From: Microbacterium galbinum
GTDB lineage: Bacteria; Actinomycetota; Actinomycetes; Actinomycetales; Microbacteriaceae
Direction: 5' to 3'
Assembly: GCF_023091225.1 (NCBI RefSeq)
Contig: NZ_JAHWXM010000001.1
Span: forward strand, 806,001-870,000
Length of the DNA: 64,000 bases
Below the pieces are notes generated by a model. That model saw only the letters and a program-made list of their open reading frames with translations. It ran no database searches and had not been told where the DNA came from. The translations under genes and the position numbers were made by a program. This document shows positions 39,260 through 47,306 of the stretch, piece after piece. Numbering within the stretch: position 1 is the first letter of the stretch; each line of letters opens with the position of its first letter.

Positions 39260-40099
39260 TCAGCTCGCGGGTTCCGTCACGAAGTCGATGAGTTCTTCCA
39301 CCCGGCCGAGCAGCGCCGGCTCGAGTTCCCGGTAGCTGTGCACCTTGCTCAGGATGTGCTGCCACGCACGCGCGGTGTCGGCCTGGGTCTCGTGCGGCCA
39401 TCCGAAGGCGCGGCAGATCCCGGTCTTCCAATCCGTGCCCCGCGGGATCTCGGGCCAGCGCGTGATACCGAGTGCCCGCGGGGTGACGCACTGCCACACG
39501 TCGACGAACGGATGCCCGACGATGCGCACGTGGCGCCCGTGCGGCCCCCGGGCGACGGCATCCGCGATCCTCGACTCCTTCGAGCCCGGCACGAGGTGAT
39601 CGACGAGCACGCCGTAACGCCGCTTCGCGGACGGAGGCTCGTCGGCGAGCAACTCGTCGAGGAGGTCCACGCCCTGCAGGTACTCGACCACGACGCCCTC
39701 GACGCGGAGATCGGCACCCCACACCTTCTCGACGAGCTCCGCGTCGTGCTTGCCCTCGACGAGGATGCGGCTCGGCAACGCGATGCGCGCGCGCTGGTCT
39801 CCGACGGCGAAGGATCCGGATGCCGTGCGCTGCGGTGCCTGCGTCTTCGGCACCGGGGGTGCCAGCCGCACAGGCCTGCCCTCGATGAGGAAGCCGCCGC
39901 CGAGCGGGAACAGACGCTTGCGGCCCTTCCAGTCCTCGAGTTCGACGTTTCCGCCCTGCACGCGGGTGACCGCTCCGCAGTACCCGTCGTCGGCGACCTC
40001 GACGACGAGATCGAGCTCGGCGGGGACCGTCGGCACCTGCTTCGCGCCGCGCTCGCGCCAACCCGATGCGAGCACATCCGCTCCGTACCTGTCGTCCAT
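39260..40099 (-). CDS. DUF3097 protein
   Basis: Actinobacterial conserved protein of 279 residues from ATG 40097-40099 (MDDRYGADVLAS). It contains ILVEGKHDAELVEKVWG, a TOPRIM-like segment, and LVDHLVPGSKESRIA. Activity is unknown; a nucleic-acid function is suggested by the TOPRIM-like Glu and Asp residues (inference). TACGCT lies seven bases upstream of the start. Confidence 0.82.
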   Translation of the reverse strand: MDDRYGADVLASGWRERGAKQVPTVPAELDLVVEVADDGYCGAVTRVQGGNVELEDWKGRKRLFPLGGGFLIEGRPVRLAPPVPKTQAPQRTASGSFAVGDQRARIALPSRILVEGKHDAELVEKVWGADLRVEGVVVEYLQGVDLLDELLADEPPSAKRRYGVLVDHLVPGSKESRIADAVARGPHGRHVRIVGHPFVDVWQCVTPRALGITRWPEIPRGTDWKTGICRAFGWPHETQADTARAWQHILSKVHSYRELEPALLGRVEELIDFVTEPAS

Positions 40100-40177
40100 G
40101 CCTTCCAGCGTATGCGTCTCCGCTGAGGGCGAACGGCGATCCGCTCTCGGATGCTGTCGCGTGTCGGGCTGTGTGAA

Positions 40178-40183
40178 TAGACT
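40178..40183 (+). promoter_or_regulatory. -10 element TAGACT of the TPM/pspA transcript
   Basis: TAGACT followed by six bases and then ATG 40190, the spacing found at many leaderless starts in this window. Transcription should begin at or next to the leader ORF's ATG, giving a message on which the TPM gene start is 32 bases in. Confidence 0.6.
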
Positions 40184-40189
40184 CGGGAC

Positions 40190-40225
40190 ATGGGGCTCGC
40201 CTGCCGGTCGGAGGGAAAACGATGA
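40190..40225 (+). CDS. 11-codon leaderless leader peptide
   Basis: ATG at 40190 opens MGLACRSEGKR and stops at TGA 40223-40225, which overlaps the ATG of the TPM gene (ATGA). The GGAGGG ribosome-binding site of the large gene lies inside this small ORF. Its start has the leaderless -10 spacing. It probably couples translation of the TPM protein to ribosome passage; the single Cys codon recalls the Cys-sensing leaderless upstream ORFs described in mycobacteria, but that role is speculative. Confidence 0.55.
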   Translation: MGLACRSEGKR

Positions 40226-42264
40226 AGACACGGTGGCTGGCGCTGAGCGCCGTGGTCGTCGCCGTCGCGGCGGGTCTTGTCACTTCCGGGGCAGCCTCCG
40301 CGACCGACCCCCTCACGCTCGACTCGGGGTACGTGACCGATGCCGCGGGTGTCCTCAGCACGAGTGAGAAGGACGCCGTCGAAACGCGGCTCCAGGAGCT
40401 CACCGAGAACTCGTCCGCCGATCTCTTCGTCGTCTTCGTCGACGAGTTCACCTCGCCGAGCGACCGCGTCGAATGGGCGGACACGACGGCGACGCGCAGC
40501 AACCTCGGTCCCGATCAGTATCTGCTCGCGATCGCGACCGATCAGCGCAGCTACTACATCTCCGCGGCCGAGGGCGGGCCGTTGAGCAACTCCCGCCTCG
40601 ACGACATCGAACAGGAGATCCAGCCCCTGCTCGCACAGGACGACTGGGACGGAGCGATACTCCTCGCCGCCGACGAGATCCAGGGCGATGGCGGCGCGGG
40701 CGCCCTGCAGGCGTTCCTCGTCGTGGCCGGGCTCATCGCTCTCGCTCTCGTGGCGTGGCTGGTCATCGCTCTCGTCCGGCGGAGCCGCCGGGCGGCCGCG
40801 ATCCGCAAGCGCGGGGCGATGCCGGAGCATCCGGATCCCGCCGACCCCTTCTCGACGCTGACCGATGAGCAGGTGCAGACGCAGGCGGGTTCCGCTCTCG
40901 TGCAGGCCGACGACGCCATCACCTCGAGCCGCGAGGAGCTGGGGTTCGCGATCGCGCAGTTCGGTGAGAGCGCGACGGCCGAGTTCACGACCGCCGTCGA
41001 TCAGGCGAAGGCAAAGCTGTCGGAGGCCTTCGACCTCAAGCAGAAGCTCGATGACGAGATCGAGGACACGGTGCACGAGCAGCGCGCCTGGAACATCCGG
41101 ATCATCCGGATCGCCGACGAGATCGACGACCTCCTCGACGCGAACACCGAAGCCTTCGACTCCCTCCGCAAGCTCGAGCAGAACGCCCCGCAGGAACTCG
41201 AACGCGTGCGTCGCGAGCGCGCCGCACTCGCGCCCGTACTCGGCGGAGCGGCGCCGGCCCTGGCGACGCTCTCGGCGACCTACGCGGCCGAAGCGCTGAG
41301 CACCGTCGCCGACAACCCCGCCCAGGCTCAGGAGCGTGTGGGCCTCGCCGACCACGCGATCGAGGCGGCGGGCCAGGCGATCGCGGCCGGCCGCACGGGC
41401 GAAGCAGCGTTCGCCATCCGCACGGCCGAGCAATCCGTCGCCCAGGCGACACAACTCGTGCAGGCGATCACGGCGCTCGGCTCGGATCTCGCCGCCGTCG
41501 AGACACAGGCGCAGGCGCTCGTGGCCGAGCTGCAGGCCGATGTCGCCGCCGCGCAGCAGCTCCCCGACACCGGCGGAGCACTCTCCGCAGCCGCGTCCAC
41601 GACCCTGCAGTACCTGCAGGCCGCGCAGGCCGATCTCAGCGGCACCGCGCGCAATCCGCAGCGCGCTTTCGATGCCCTGTCTGCCGCGAACGCCCAGATC
41701 GATGCCGCGATCGCGCAGGGGCGCGAGGCGCTCGAGCGCACTCGGCGCGCGGAGCAGATGCTCGAGCAGACCCTGACCCAGGCGGGCTCCGAGATCCGCA
41801 CCGCCCGGGAGTTCATCGAGACCCGACGCGGAACGGTCGGGTCCACCGCCCGCACCCGCCTCTCGCAGGCCGATGCGAGCCTCACGCAGGCGGTCGCCCT
41901 CCGCACCACCTCGCCCGACGCCGCGCTCACCGAGGCCACCCGCGCCCTCGATCTCGCACGACAGGCGATCTCCTCCGCGTCCGCCGACGTGTCCGCCTAC
42001 GACTCCCGTGGATACGACGGCTGGGGCAGCGGACCGTTCGGAAACTCCGGGGGCTCCGGCTCGTCCGGTGGTTCCGGCCTCGGTGGCGACATCCTCGGCG
42101 GCATCATCGGCGGCCTCCTCGCGGGCGGAGGTGGTGGCAGTCGATCCTCCTCCCGGAGCAGCGGCTGGCGCTCGAGCGGAGGCGGTGGATTCCGCAGCTC
42201 GGGCTTCGGCGGCGGCCGCTCCAGCGGCGGGCGCAGCGGCCGCTCGGGAGGTGGGCGCTTCTGA
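40222..42264 (+). CDS. Secreted/membrane TPM-domain protein with long coiled coil
   Basis: A 680-residue envelope protein: signal peptide (cleavage likely after ASA at about 27), TPM_phosphatase-like domain (about 33-150), one transmembrane helix (about 167-188), a cytoplasmic Ala/Glu/Gln-rich coiled coil (about 215-590), and a Gly/Ser/Arg-rich tail ending in RSGGGRF. It is followed 55 bases later by pspA, so it may sense or anchor the membrane-stress machinery. Enzymatic activity is not implied. Confidence 0.85.
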   Translation: MKTRWLALSAVVVAVAAGLVTSGAASATDPLTLDSGYVTDAAGVLSTSEKDAVETRLQELTENSSADLFVVFVDEFTSPSDRVEWADTTATRSNLGPDQYLLAIATDQRSYYISAAEGGPLSNSRLDDIEQEIQPLLAQDDWDGAILLAADEIQGDGGAGALQAFLVVAGLIALALVAWLVIALVRRSRRAAAIRKRGAMPEHPDPADPFSTLTDEQVQTQAGSALVQADDAITSSREELGFAIAQFGESATAEFTTAVDQAKAKLSEAFDLKQKLDDEIEDTVHEQRAWNIRIIRIADEIDDLLDANTEAFDSLRKLEQNAPQELERVRRERAALAPVLGGAAPALATLSATYAAEALSTVADNPAQAQERVGLADHAIEAAGQAIAAGRTGEAAFAIRTAEQSVAQATQLVQAITALGSDLAAVETQAQALVAELQADVAAAQQLPDTGGALSAAASTTLQYLQAAQADLSGTARNPQRAFDALSAANAQIDAAIAQGREALERTRRAEQMLEQTLTQAGSEIRTAREFIETRRGTVGSTARTRLSQADASLTQAVALRTTSPDAALTEATRALDLARQAISSASADVSAYDSRGYDGWGSGPFGNSGGSGSSGGSGLGGDILGGIIGGLLAGGGGGSRSSSRSSGWRSSGGGGFRSSGFGGGRSSGGRSGRSGGGRF

Positions 42265-42319
42265 ACCTCATAGGCCACTCGACAAGACTTCGATTCCGAC
42301 CCTCTGAAAGGAACCTCGC

Positions 42320-43063
42320 ATGACCAAGCAGTCCATCTTCGGACGAATCTCGACCCTCGTCCGCGCGAACATCAACTCGCTCCTCGACTCTGCCGAAGAC
42401 CCGCAGAAGATGATCGATCAGCTCGTGCGCGACTACACGAACAGCATCGCCGATGCCGAGTCCGCGATCGCCGAGACGATCGGCAACCTGCGCCTGCTCG
42501 AGCGCGACCACGAAGAAGACGTGCAGTCGGCCACCGAGTGGGGCAACAAGGCCCTCGCCGCCAGCCGCAAGGCCGATGAGATGCGCGGCTCCGGCGACAC
42601 CGCCGACGCCGACAAGTTCGACAACCTCGCGAAGATCGCGCTGCAGCGTCAGATCAGCGCCGAGCGCGAGGCCCGCGGTGCAGAGCCGCAGATCGCCGCT
42701 CAGACCGAGATCGTCGACAAGCTCAAGAGCGGCCTGAACGGCATGAAGGACAAGCTCGGCGAGCTCAAGAACAAGCGCAGCGAGCTTCTCGCACGCGCCA
42801 AGGTCGCCGAGGCGCAGACCAAGGTGCAGGACGCCGTCGGATCGATCAACGTGCTCGATCCCACGAGCGAGCTGGGCCGCTTCGAAGACAAGGTCCGCCG
42901 TCAGGAGGCCATCGCGCAGGGCAAGATCGAGCTCGCGGCATCGAGCCTCGACGCCCAGTTCGAGAGCCTCGAGGACCTCGGCGAGCTCACCGAGGTCGAG
43001 GCGCGCCTCGCCGAGCTGAAGGCCGGCGGCACCGCTCCCCGTCAGGCCCTCGAAGGCAACTGA
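42320..43063 (+). CDS. pspA: PspA/IM30 (ESCRT-III-like) membrane-stress protein
   Basis: Coiled-coil protein of 247 residues forming membrane-associated polymers that maintain envelope integrity. The N-terminus MTKQSIFGRISTLVRANINS and EDPQKMIDQLVRDYTNSIAD are family hallmarks, followed by long helices rich in Glu, Lys and Ala. A GAAAGGAAC ribosome-binding site precedes the ATG. It is paired with the upstream TPM protein. Confidence 0.94.
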   Translation: MTKQSIFGRISTLVRANINSLLDSAEDPQKMIDQLVRDYTNSIADAESAIAETIGNLRLLERDHEEDVQSATEWGNKALAASRKADEMRGSGDTADADKFDNLAKIALQRQISAEREARGAEPQIAAQTEIVDKLKSGLNGMKDKLGELKNKRSELLARAKVAEAQTKVQDAVGSINVLDPTSELGRFEDKVRRQEAIAQGKIELAASSLDAQFESLEDLGELTEVEARLAELKAGGTAPRQALEGN

Positions 43064-43071
43064 TCCACCCC

Positions 43072-43106
43072 GCGGATGCCCCGGACTCACCGTCCGGGGC
43101 ATCCGC
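43072..43106 (+). terminator. Hairpin terminator after pspA
   Basis: Perfect 14-bp arms GCGGATGCCCCGGA and TCCGGGGCATCCGC around a seven-base loop, followed by CACTTCCTCTTTCCC. It is nearly identical to the hairpin at 55835, suggesting a reused terminator sequence. Confidence 0.8.
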
Positions 43107-43131
43107 ACTTCCTCTTTCCCGGGAGGCACCC

Positions 43132-43938
43132 ATGGTGCGATTCCTCGTCGTCCCGCAATGGCAGGGATCACCGGCCGCACGCGCGATGCTCCTCGTCGAC
43201 GGCGCATCGGCCATCGCAGGCGACCTGCCGCGCGCCCGCACGACCACCCTCGACGTGCCGGTCGAAGCCGGCGAGTCGCTGGGGACCGGTGTGCGGCGGC
43301 TCAGCGCTCTGCTGCGCACCCGCGAACTGATCCGCGAGCACCTCACCGACGAGTACAGCGTGCTGATCGGTGGAGACTGCAGCATCACCGTCGCCGCCCT
43401 CGACGCTCTGCCCGGCGGCACCGACGACCTGGCCGTGGTGTGGTGCGACGCTCACGCCGACCTGAATACGCCGGAGACCTCTCCGTCCGGGGCGTTCTCC
43501 GGCATGGCGCTCCGCGCGATCCTGGGCGAGGGAGAGCCGCAACTCGCGCTCACCGCTGCCCTCCCCCGTGAGCGCATCGTCACGGTCGGAATGCGTGCCC
43601 TCGATGATGCCGAGGTCGACGAGATCTCTTCGTTCGCCCACCTGCAGGTCGCCGACCTCGACGACACGGACGCGCTGCTCGATGCCGTCCGCGCGACCGG
43701 CGCCTCACGGGTCTGGGTTCACATCGACGTCGATGTGCTCGATCCCGCCGAGATCACCGGAGTCTCCGATCCCGCGCCGTTCGGCACGACCCCGGCGGCG
43801 CTCGCCTCGGCCATCCGCCGACTCCGCGAAGACATCCCGCTCGCGGGTGCCACGATCTCGGGCTTCGCCCCGCGCACGCCCGCCGACGCGGTGGACGACC
43901 TCGGTGCGATCCTGCGTCTGATCGGTGCCGTCGCATGA
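43132..43938 (+). CDS. Arginase-fold (ureohydrolase-like) protein
   Basis: A 268-residue member of the arginase/agmatinase superfamily. Metal-binding motifs are GGDCS (80-84), WCDAHADLN (105-112) and HIDVDVLDP. In arginases the first is GGDHS, whose His binds Mn; here it is Cys, so the A-site ligand is changed. The substrate is unknown and arginase activity should not be assumed. GGGAGG stands upstream of ATG 43132. It overlaps the next gene by ATGA. Confidence 0.82.
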   Translation: MVRFLVVPQWQGSPAARAMLLVDGASAIAGDLPRARTTTLDVPVEAGESLGTGVRRLSALLRTRELIREHLTDEYSVLIGGDCSITVAALDALPGGTDDLAVVWCDAHADLNTPETSPSGAFSGMALRAILGEGEPQLALTAALPRERIVTVGMRALDDAEVDEISSFAHLQVADLDDTDALLDAVRATGASRVWVHIDVDVLDPAEITGVSDPAPFGTTPAALASAIRRLREDIPLAGATISGFAPRTPADAVDDLGAILRLIGAVA

Positions 43939-44372
43939 CGACGGACTGGAGACCCGCGGCCGAGGAGGCACTGGCCCGCGGCCGACGCTTCGACCGTCGC
44001 ATCCCCTCCTTCCTCCTCCGCTCCCCCGTGAGCCGGATCGGCTACGCCTGGGGTACGGCCGTGGGATGGCTCTGGGGGTCGCTGTGGAGCACCGGTCCCG
44101 TCGAACGCCGCGGCGGGCTCTGGATCTTCCGGGGAATGCCCCCGTGGACCTTCAACCGCGGCGGCGTGTGCGTCGGAGGATGCTTCCTCACCGGTGACGT
44201 GCGTCCGACCGACGCCGTCCTGCGTCACGAGGCGGTCCACAAGGCTCAGTGGCTGCGGTACGGCTTCCTCATGCCGGTGCTGTACTTCGTCGCCGGGCGC
44301 GACCCGCTGCGCAACCGCTTCGAGATCGAAGCCGGGCTGGAGGACGGCAACTACGTGCGCCGCTCCCGCTGA
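43935..44372 (+). CDS. Conserved hypothetical protein with HEAVH motif
   Basis: A 145-residue protein not assigned to a known function. It contains RHEAVHKAQW (about 93-102), of the HExxH zinc-metalloprotease type, followed by a hydrophobic segment YGFLMPVLYFVAG and then FEIEAGLEDGN, whose Glu could be a third ligand. This resembles a minimal gluzincin-like core. Glycine- and tryptophan-rich N-terminus. ATG overlaps the arginase-like stop, implying co-translation. Confidence 0.7.
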   Translation: MTTDWRPAAEEALARGRRFDRRIPSFLLRSPVSRIGYAWGTAVGWLWGSLWSTGPVERRGGLWIFRGMPPWTFNRGGVCVGGCFLTGDVRPTDAVLRHEAVHKAQWLRYGFLMPVLYFVAGRDPLRNRFEIEAGLEDGNYVRRSR

Positions 44373-44395
44373 CGGTCAGCGATCGACCGGAACGT

Positions 44396-44866
44396 TCAGC
44401 GATCGATCGGGAGCAGACCGAAGCTCTCGGGAGCGTGGATCGACGTCGCCTCGACCGCGAGGCTCGTCGTGAGGTGATCGACGATGTCGGCGGTGCCGAG
44501 GTAACCGCCGAGAAGCGTGACCTGGGTGGAGACCTCGTCATCGCAGAGCATCTCGTCGGCCCACGCGCACGTGGCGCGCGCGAGTGCCTGACCCGGGGCG
44601 CAGGAACGACCGGAACCCGGAGCACCCGAGCGGTCTGCGCGTGCCAGCCAGGTCACGGTCATGCGTGCCGGCGCGTCGATGACCTGGATATTGGCAGCGG
44701 TCGGAACTTCGATGAAGATCCGACCCGATGCGCACAGCGGGAGCGTGGAGAGGAACATCTCGAGGTCGACGAGCGACTTCTCATCGGCCGTCACGAGGTG
44801 GTGCGAGCGCTGACGAGCGGCACGGCGCGCTGCGCGTGTGCTGCGGATGTCGAACGAGGTGTCCAT
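44396..44866 (-). CDS. Stand-alone SIP (siderophore-interacting) domain protein
   Basis: A 156-residue protein resembling the C-terminal NAD(P)H-binding domain of siderophore-interacting ferric reductases: HLVTADEKSLVDLEMFLSTL, then a beta-strand pattern and CAWADEMLCDDEVSTQVTLL. The flavin-binding N-terminal half is missing. An IdeR-like box lies 24 bases upstream of ATG 44866, and GGAGG precedes the start, so iron-starvation induction is likely. Confidence 0.72.
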   Translation of the reverse strand: MDTSFDIRSTRAARRAARQRSHHLVTADEKSLVDLEMFLSTLPLCASGRIFIEVPTAANIQVIDAPARMTVTWLARADRSGAPGSGRSCAPGQALARATCAWADEMLCDDEVSTQVTLLGGYLGTADIVDHLTTSLAVEATSIHAPESFGLLPIDR

Positions 44867-44889
44867 GGTTCCTCCATCGTAACACCGAT

Positions 44890-44908
44890 GAAGGCATGCC
44901 TAACCTTG
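44890..44908 (-). promoter_or_regulatory. IdeR/DtxR-type iron box before the SIP gene
   Basis: GAAGGCATGCCTAACCTTG on the plus strand contains one near-perfect half-site (GCCTAACCT) and a weaker other half; 11 of 19 positions match the consensus. It lies just upstream of a TACGAT -10-like hexamer on the minus strand. Confidence 0.6.
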
Positions 44909-44922
44909 CTCCGCGATTCGCC

Positions 44923-45636
44923 TCACCCGACGGGCTCGACGAGTGCCGCGGTCAGCGCCGCGAGCTCGGCATCCGTCATCCCCTGCGCCCGCAGATAGTC
45001 GGCCGCCGACCCCCAGCGCTCGTCGACCATCTCGAGAAGACGGCGCATCACCGGAGCCGGGGACTGCGTCGCGAGAGCGACGGCGTTGACGGCTTCAGGG
45101 TGGAGCTCGGTCAGGTATGCGGCGATCCGACGGTTCCGCTCGGGTGGGAGTTGCGACTCGGTCAGCGCATAGTCCTCGATCACCGCCTCGCGATCGGCAC
45201 CCACGGCCGACAGTGCCAGTGCGACCGTCACCCCTGTGCGGTCCTTGCCGACCGTGCAGTGGACGAGCGTCGGCTCCCCCGCCGCGATGATGCGGATGGC
45301 CTCGACGAGCCTCCCACCGCTCTCCTCGAGGAGATGCAGGTAGAGGTCTTCGAGACTCGTGTCGGTCTCGAAGAACGAGCGCACGGACCCCAGGAACAGC
45401 GGGAGGTGGGTGGTATCCGGACCGACGATCTCGCTGGGCTCCGCCGCCACCTCCTCGCCGTCGCGCAGATCGACGATGTGCGCGACACGGCCGCGGAGCT
45501 CCTCGGCCCCCTTCGCCGTCGCTCCGGAGAGCTGACCGGAGCGCAACAGGATGCCCTGACGGATGCGACCGCCGGCCGCCGGCATCCCGCCGACGTCGCG
45601 GACGTTGTTGACGCCGCCGACGTCGAGCACGCTCAT
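44923..45636 (-). CDS. Tyrosine-protein phosphatase (PtpB/Siw14-like)
   Basis: Cysteine phosphatase of 237 residues with the P-loop HCTVGKDRTG at 126-135, nucleophile Cys127, and the N-terminal NNVRDVGGMPAAGGRIRQG box typical of the Y_phosphatase3/PtpB family, which may act on phosphoproteins or phosphoinositides. ATG at 45636 overlaps the upstream AhpD-like stop (ATGA), indicating a two-gene operon. Targets are unknown. Confidence 0.92.
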   Translation of the reverse strand: MSVLDVGGVNNVRDVGGMPAAGGRIRQGILLRSGQLSGATAKGAEELRGRVAHIVDLRDGEEVAAEPSEIVGPDTTHLPLFLGSVRSFFETDTSLEDLYLHLLEESGGRLVEAIRIIAAGEPTLVHCTVGKDRTGVTVALALSAVGADREAVIEDYALTESQLPPERNRRIAAYLTELHPEAVNAVALATQSPAPVMRRLLEMVDERWGSAADYLRAQGMTDAELAALTAALVEPVG

Positions 45637-46109
45637 GGTCGGGCCTGCGGCGAACGGGCCGGTACGGGGTATCGCCCGGCGACCACGACGCGGTTGAAAG
45701 CGTTGATCGACACGCACGCCCAGCTCAGGGCTGCGTACTCCTTCTCGGTGAACACGCTGCCGACGCGGTTGTACACCTCGTCGGACACGCCCTCCTCCGA
45801 GATGAACGTGAACGCCTCGGCGAGTTCGAGCGCCGCGCGTTCGCGCTCGCTGAACACGCCGCTCTCGCGCCAGGTCGCGATCTGCATCATGGTGTCGGCG
45901 TCGATACCGGCAGCCTCGGCACGGTCGACGTGGATGCGTGTGCAGTAGGCGCAGCCGTTCAGCTGCGAGCAGTGGATCATGACGAGCTCCTTGAGACGAT
46001 CGTCGATGCCATTGGCGGCGCAGATCTCTCCGACGGTGCGGGAGAACGCATCGAGGGCCTGGTAGGCGGTCGGCTCGGTCTTGGAGAGGTGCACTCGCGT
46101 CTCGCTCAT
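45633..46109 (-). CDS. AhpD-like carboxymuconolactone decarboxylase-family protein
   Basis: Helical peroxidase-like protein of 158 residues. The active-site motif is CAYC (Cys53, Cys56) followed by His60 in NGCAYCTRIHVDRAEA, the AhpD arrangement, so a role in peroxide or thiol redox chemistry is likely rather than decarboxylation. TATCAT lies six bases before ATG 46109. It is the first gene of the pair with the tyrosine phosphatase. Confidence 0.92.
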   Translation of the reverse strand: MSETRVHLSKTEPTAYQALDAFSRTVGEICAANGIDDRLKELVMIHCSQLNGCAYCTRIHVDRAEAAGIDADTMMQIATWRESGVFSERERAALELAEAFTFISEEGVSDEVYNRVGSVFTEKEYAALSWACVSINAFNRVVVAGRYPVPARSPQARP

Positions 46110-46286
46110 GACTCCATGATATTCGGCTGTCGGTGTCGGACGGCCGACGCATTCCGTCATCAAGAAATGCACGAAGCCAACCCCGCAGGCTGTTTTCTGA
46201 ACTTTTAGACAAGCGATTGAGCGTCCTAGATGCTCACTTTGATCCGCCATTTCGCGATGCTTGCTCGAGGGGCGCAGAATATGGGC
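46110..46286. other. AT-richer intergenic region
   Basis: A 177-base gap between divergent genes with visibly lower GC (for example GCTGTTTTCTGAACTTTTAG near 46190). It contains the minus-strand -10 TATCAT (46116-46121) and, at its right end, CAGAAT (46275-46280), the probable -10 for the hydrolase. No other coding or structural element is recognised. Confidence 0.4.
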
Positions 46287-47201
46287 GTGGCGATCGACAT
46301 CAGCGAGTTCAGCTATCTTCCCGCGCAGGCCGAGGCGCTCGGCCTCCCCGTTCCTCCGGTCGAACGGCTCACCCTCCCCCTGCCGGATGGCCGCACGGTC
46401 AGCGCGCTGCGCTTCGGGACGGAACCCGCCCGTATGACGCTGCTGCACGGTGCCGGTCTGAACGCGCACACCTGGGACACCACAGCGCTCGCCCTCGGCA
46501 CCCCGCTCCTCGCGATCGACCTCGCCGGGCACGGAGACTCGTCCTGGCGCGACGACCTCGACTACACGCCGCGCACCCTCGCCGTCGACGTGGCCGCGGC
46601 GCTCGATGCATGGACCGACGTACCGCAGATCGTCGTCGGACAGTCCCTGGGCGGCCTGACCGGCGCGGCGCTGGCGGCGAGCCGCCCCGATCTCGTCGCC
46701 GAGCTCATCGTCGTCGACATCACCCCCGGCATCGACACCTCCGCCGGTCCCGCGGCCCTCCGCGAGTTCTATGCCGGGCCCGTGGACTTCGCGACCCGCG
46801 ATGAACTCGTCGACAAGGCGATCGCGCTCGGGTTCGGCGGTACACGCCCCGAGACCGAGCGAGGTGTGTTCCTGAACACCCGCGTGCGACCGGACGGACG
46901 CATCGAGTGGAAGCACCATTTCGCGCACCTCGCCGCGCAGGCTCTCGCATCCCACGCCCCGGGCACCCCGGCGGCACCGTCCGTCCTGCACGAGACGGGA
47001 TGGGACGACCTCGCCGCCGTCCGCGCTCCCCTGACCGTGATCCGGGCGACGCGGGGATTCGTCAGCGAAGCGGATGCCGCTGACCTGCAGCGCCGCATCC
47101 CGACCGCACGCGTCGTGGTGTTCGATGCCACCCACAACGTTCAGGAGACCGCTCCCGTCGAACTCGCCGAGTTCGTCGCCGCAGCCTCCGCGTCGGTGTG
47201 A
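46287..47201 (+). CDS. Alpha/beta hydrolase
   Basis: A 304-residue hydrolase with oxyanion region LLHGAGLNAHTW, nucleophile elbow GQSLGG, and terminal His in DATHNVQE. The substrate is unknown. The start taken is GTG 46287 (VAIDISEFSYL) because CAGAAT lies exactly six bases before it. ATG 46281 and ATG 46230 lie upstream in frame but lack such a signal or a ribosome-binding site. Confidence 0.85.
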   Translation: MAIDISEFSYLPAQAEALGLPVPPVERLTLPLPDGRTVSALRFGTEPARMTLLHGAGLNAHTWDTTALALGTPLLAIDLAGHGDSSWRDDLDYTPRTLAVDVAAALDAWTDVPQIVVGQSLGGLTGAALAASRPDLVAELIVVDITPGIDTSAGPAALREFYAGPVDFATRDELVDKAIALGFGGTRPETERGVFLNTRVRPDGRIEWKHHFAHLAAQALASHAPGTPAAPSVLHETGWDDLAAVRAPLTVIRATRGFVSEADAADLQRRIPTARVVVFDATHNVQETAPVELAEFVAAASASV

Positions 47202-47228
47202 AACGGAATGTGACGTCGCGTTCCACAC
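47196..47228 (+). terminator. Hairpin overlapping the hydrolase stop codon
   Basis: Arms GTGTGAAACG and CGTTCCACAC pair with one mismatch around a 13-base loop holding GACGTC. The left arm includes the TGA stop. It separates the hydrolase from the peptide ABC operon. Confidence 0.55.
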
Positions 47229-47306
47229 CGCACCCTTCGATTTCTCGCTCATCCCTAGGCTCGTTCAACCGGCACACAGCACCTGCCGCACCGAGAGGAA
47301 ACCATC

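Noticed and set aside
42010..42264. Gly/Ser/Arg repeats at the 3' end of the TPM gene as a mobile or CRISPR-like repeat
   Set aside because: The repetition is at the protein level (GGGFRSS, GGGRSSG) with variable codons, typical low-complexity tail of this family.
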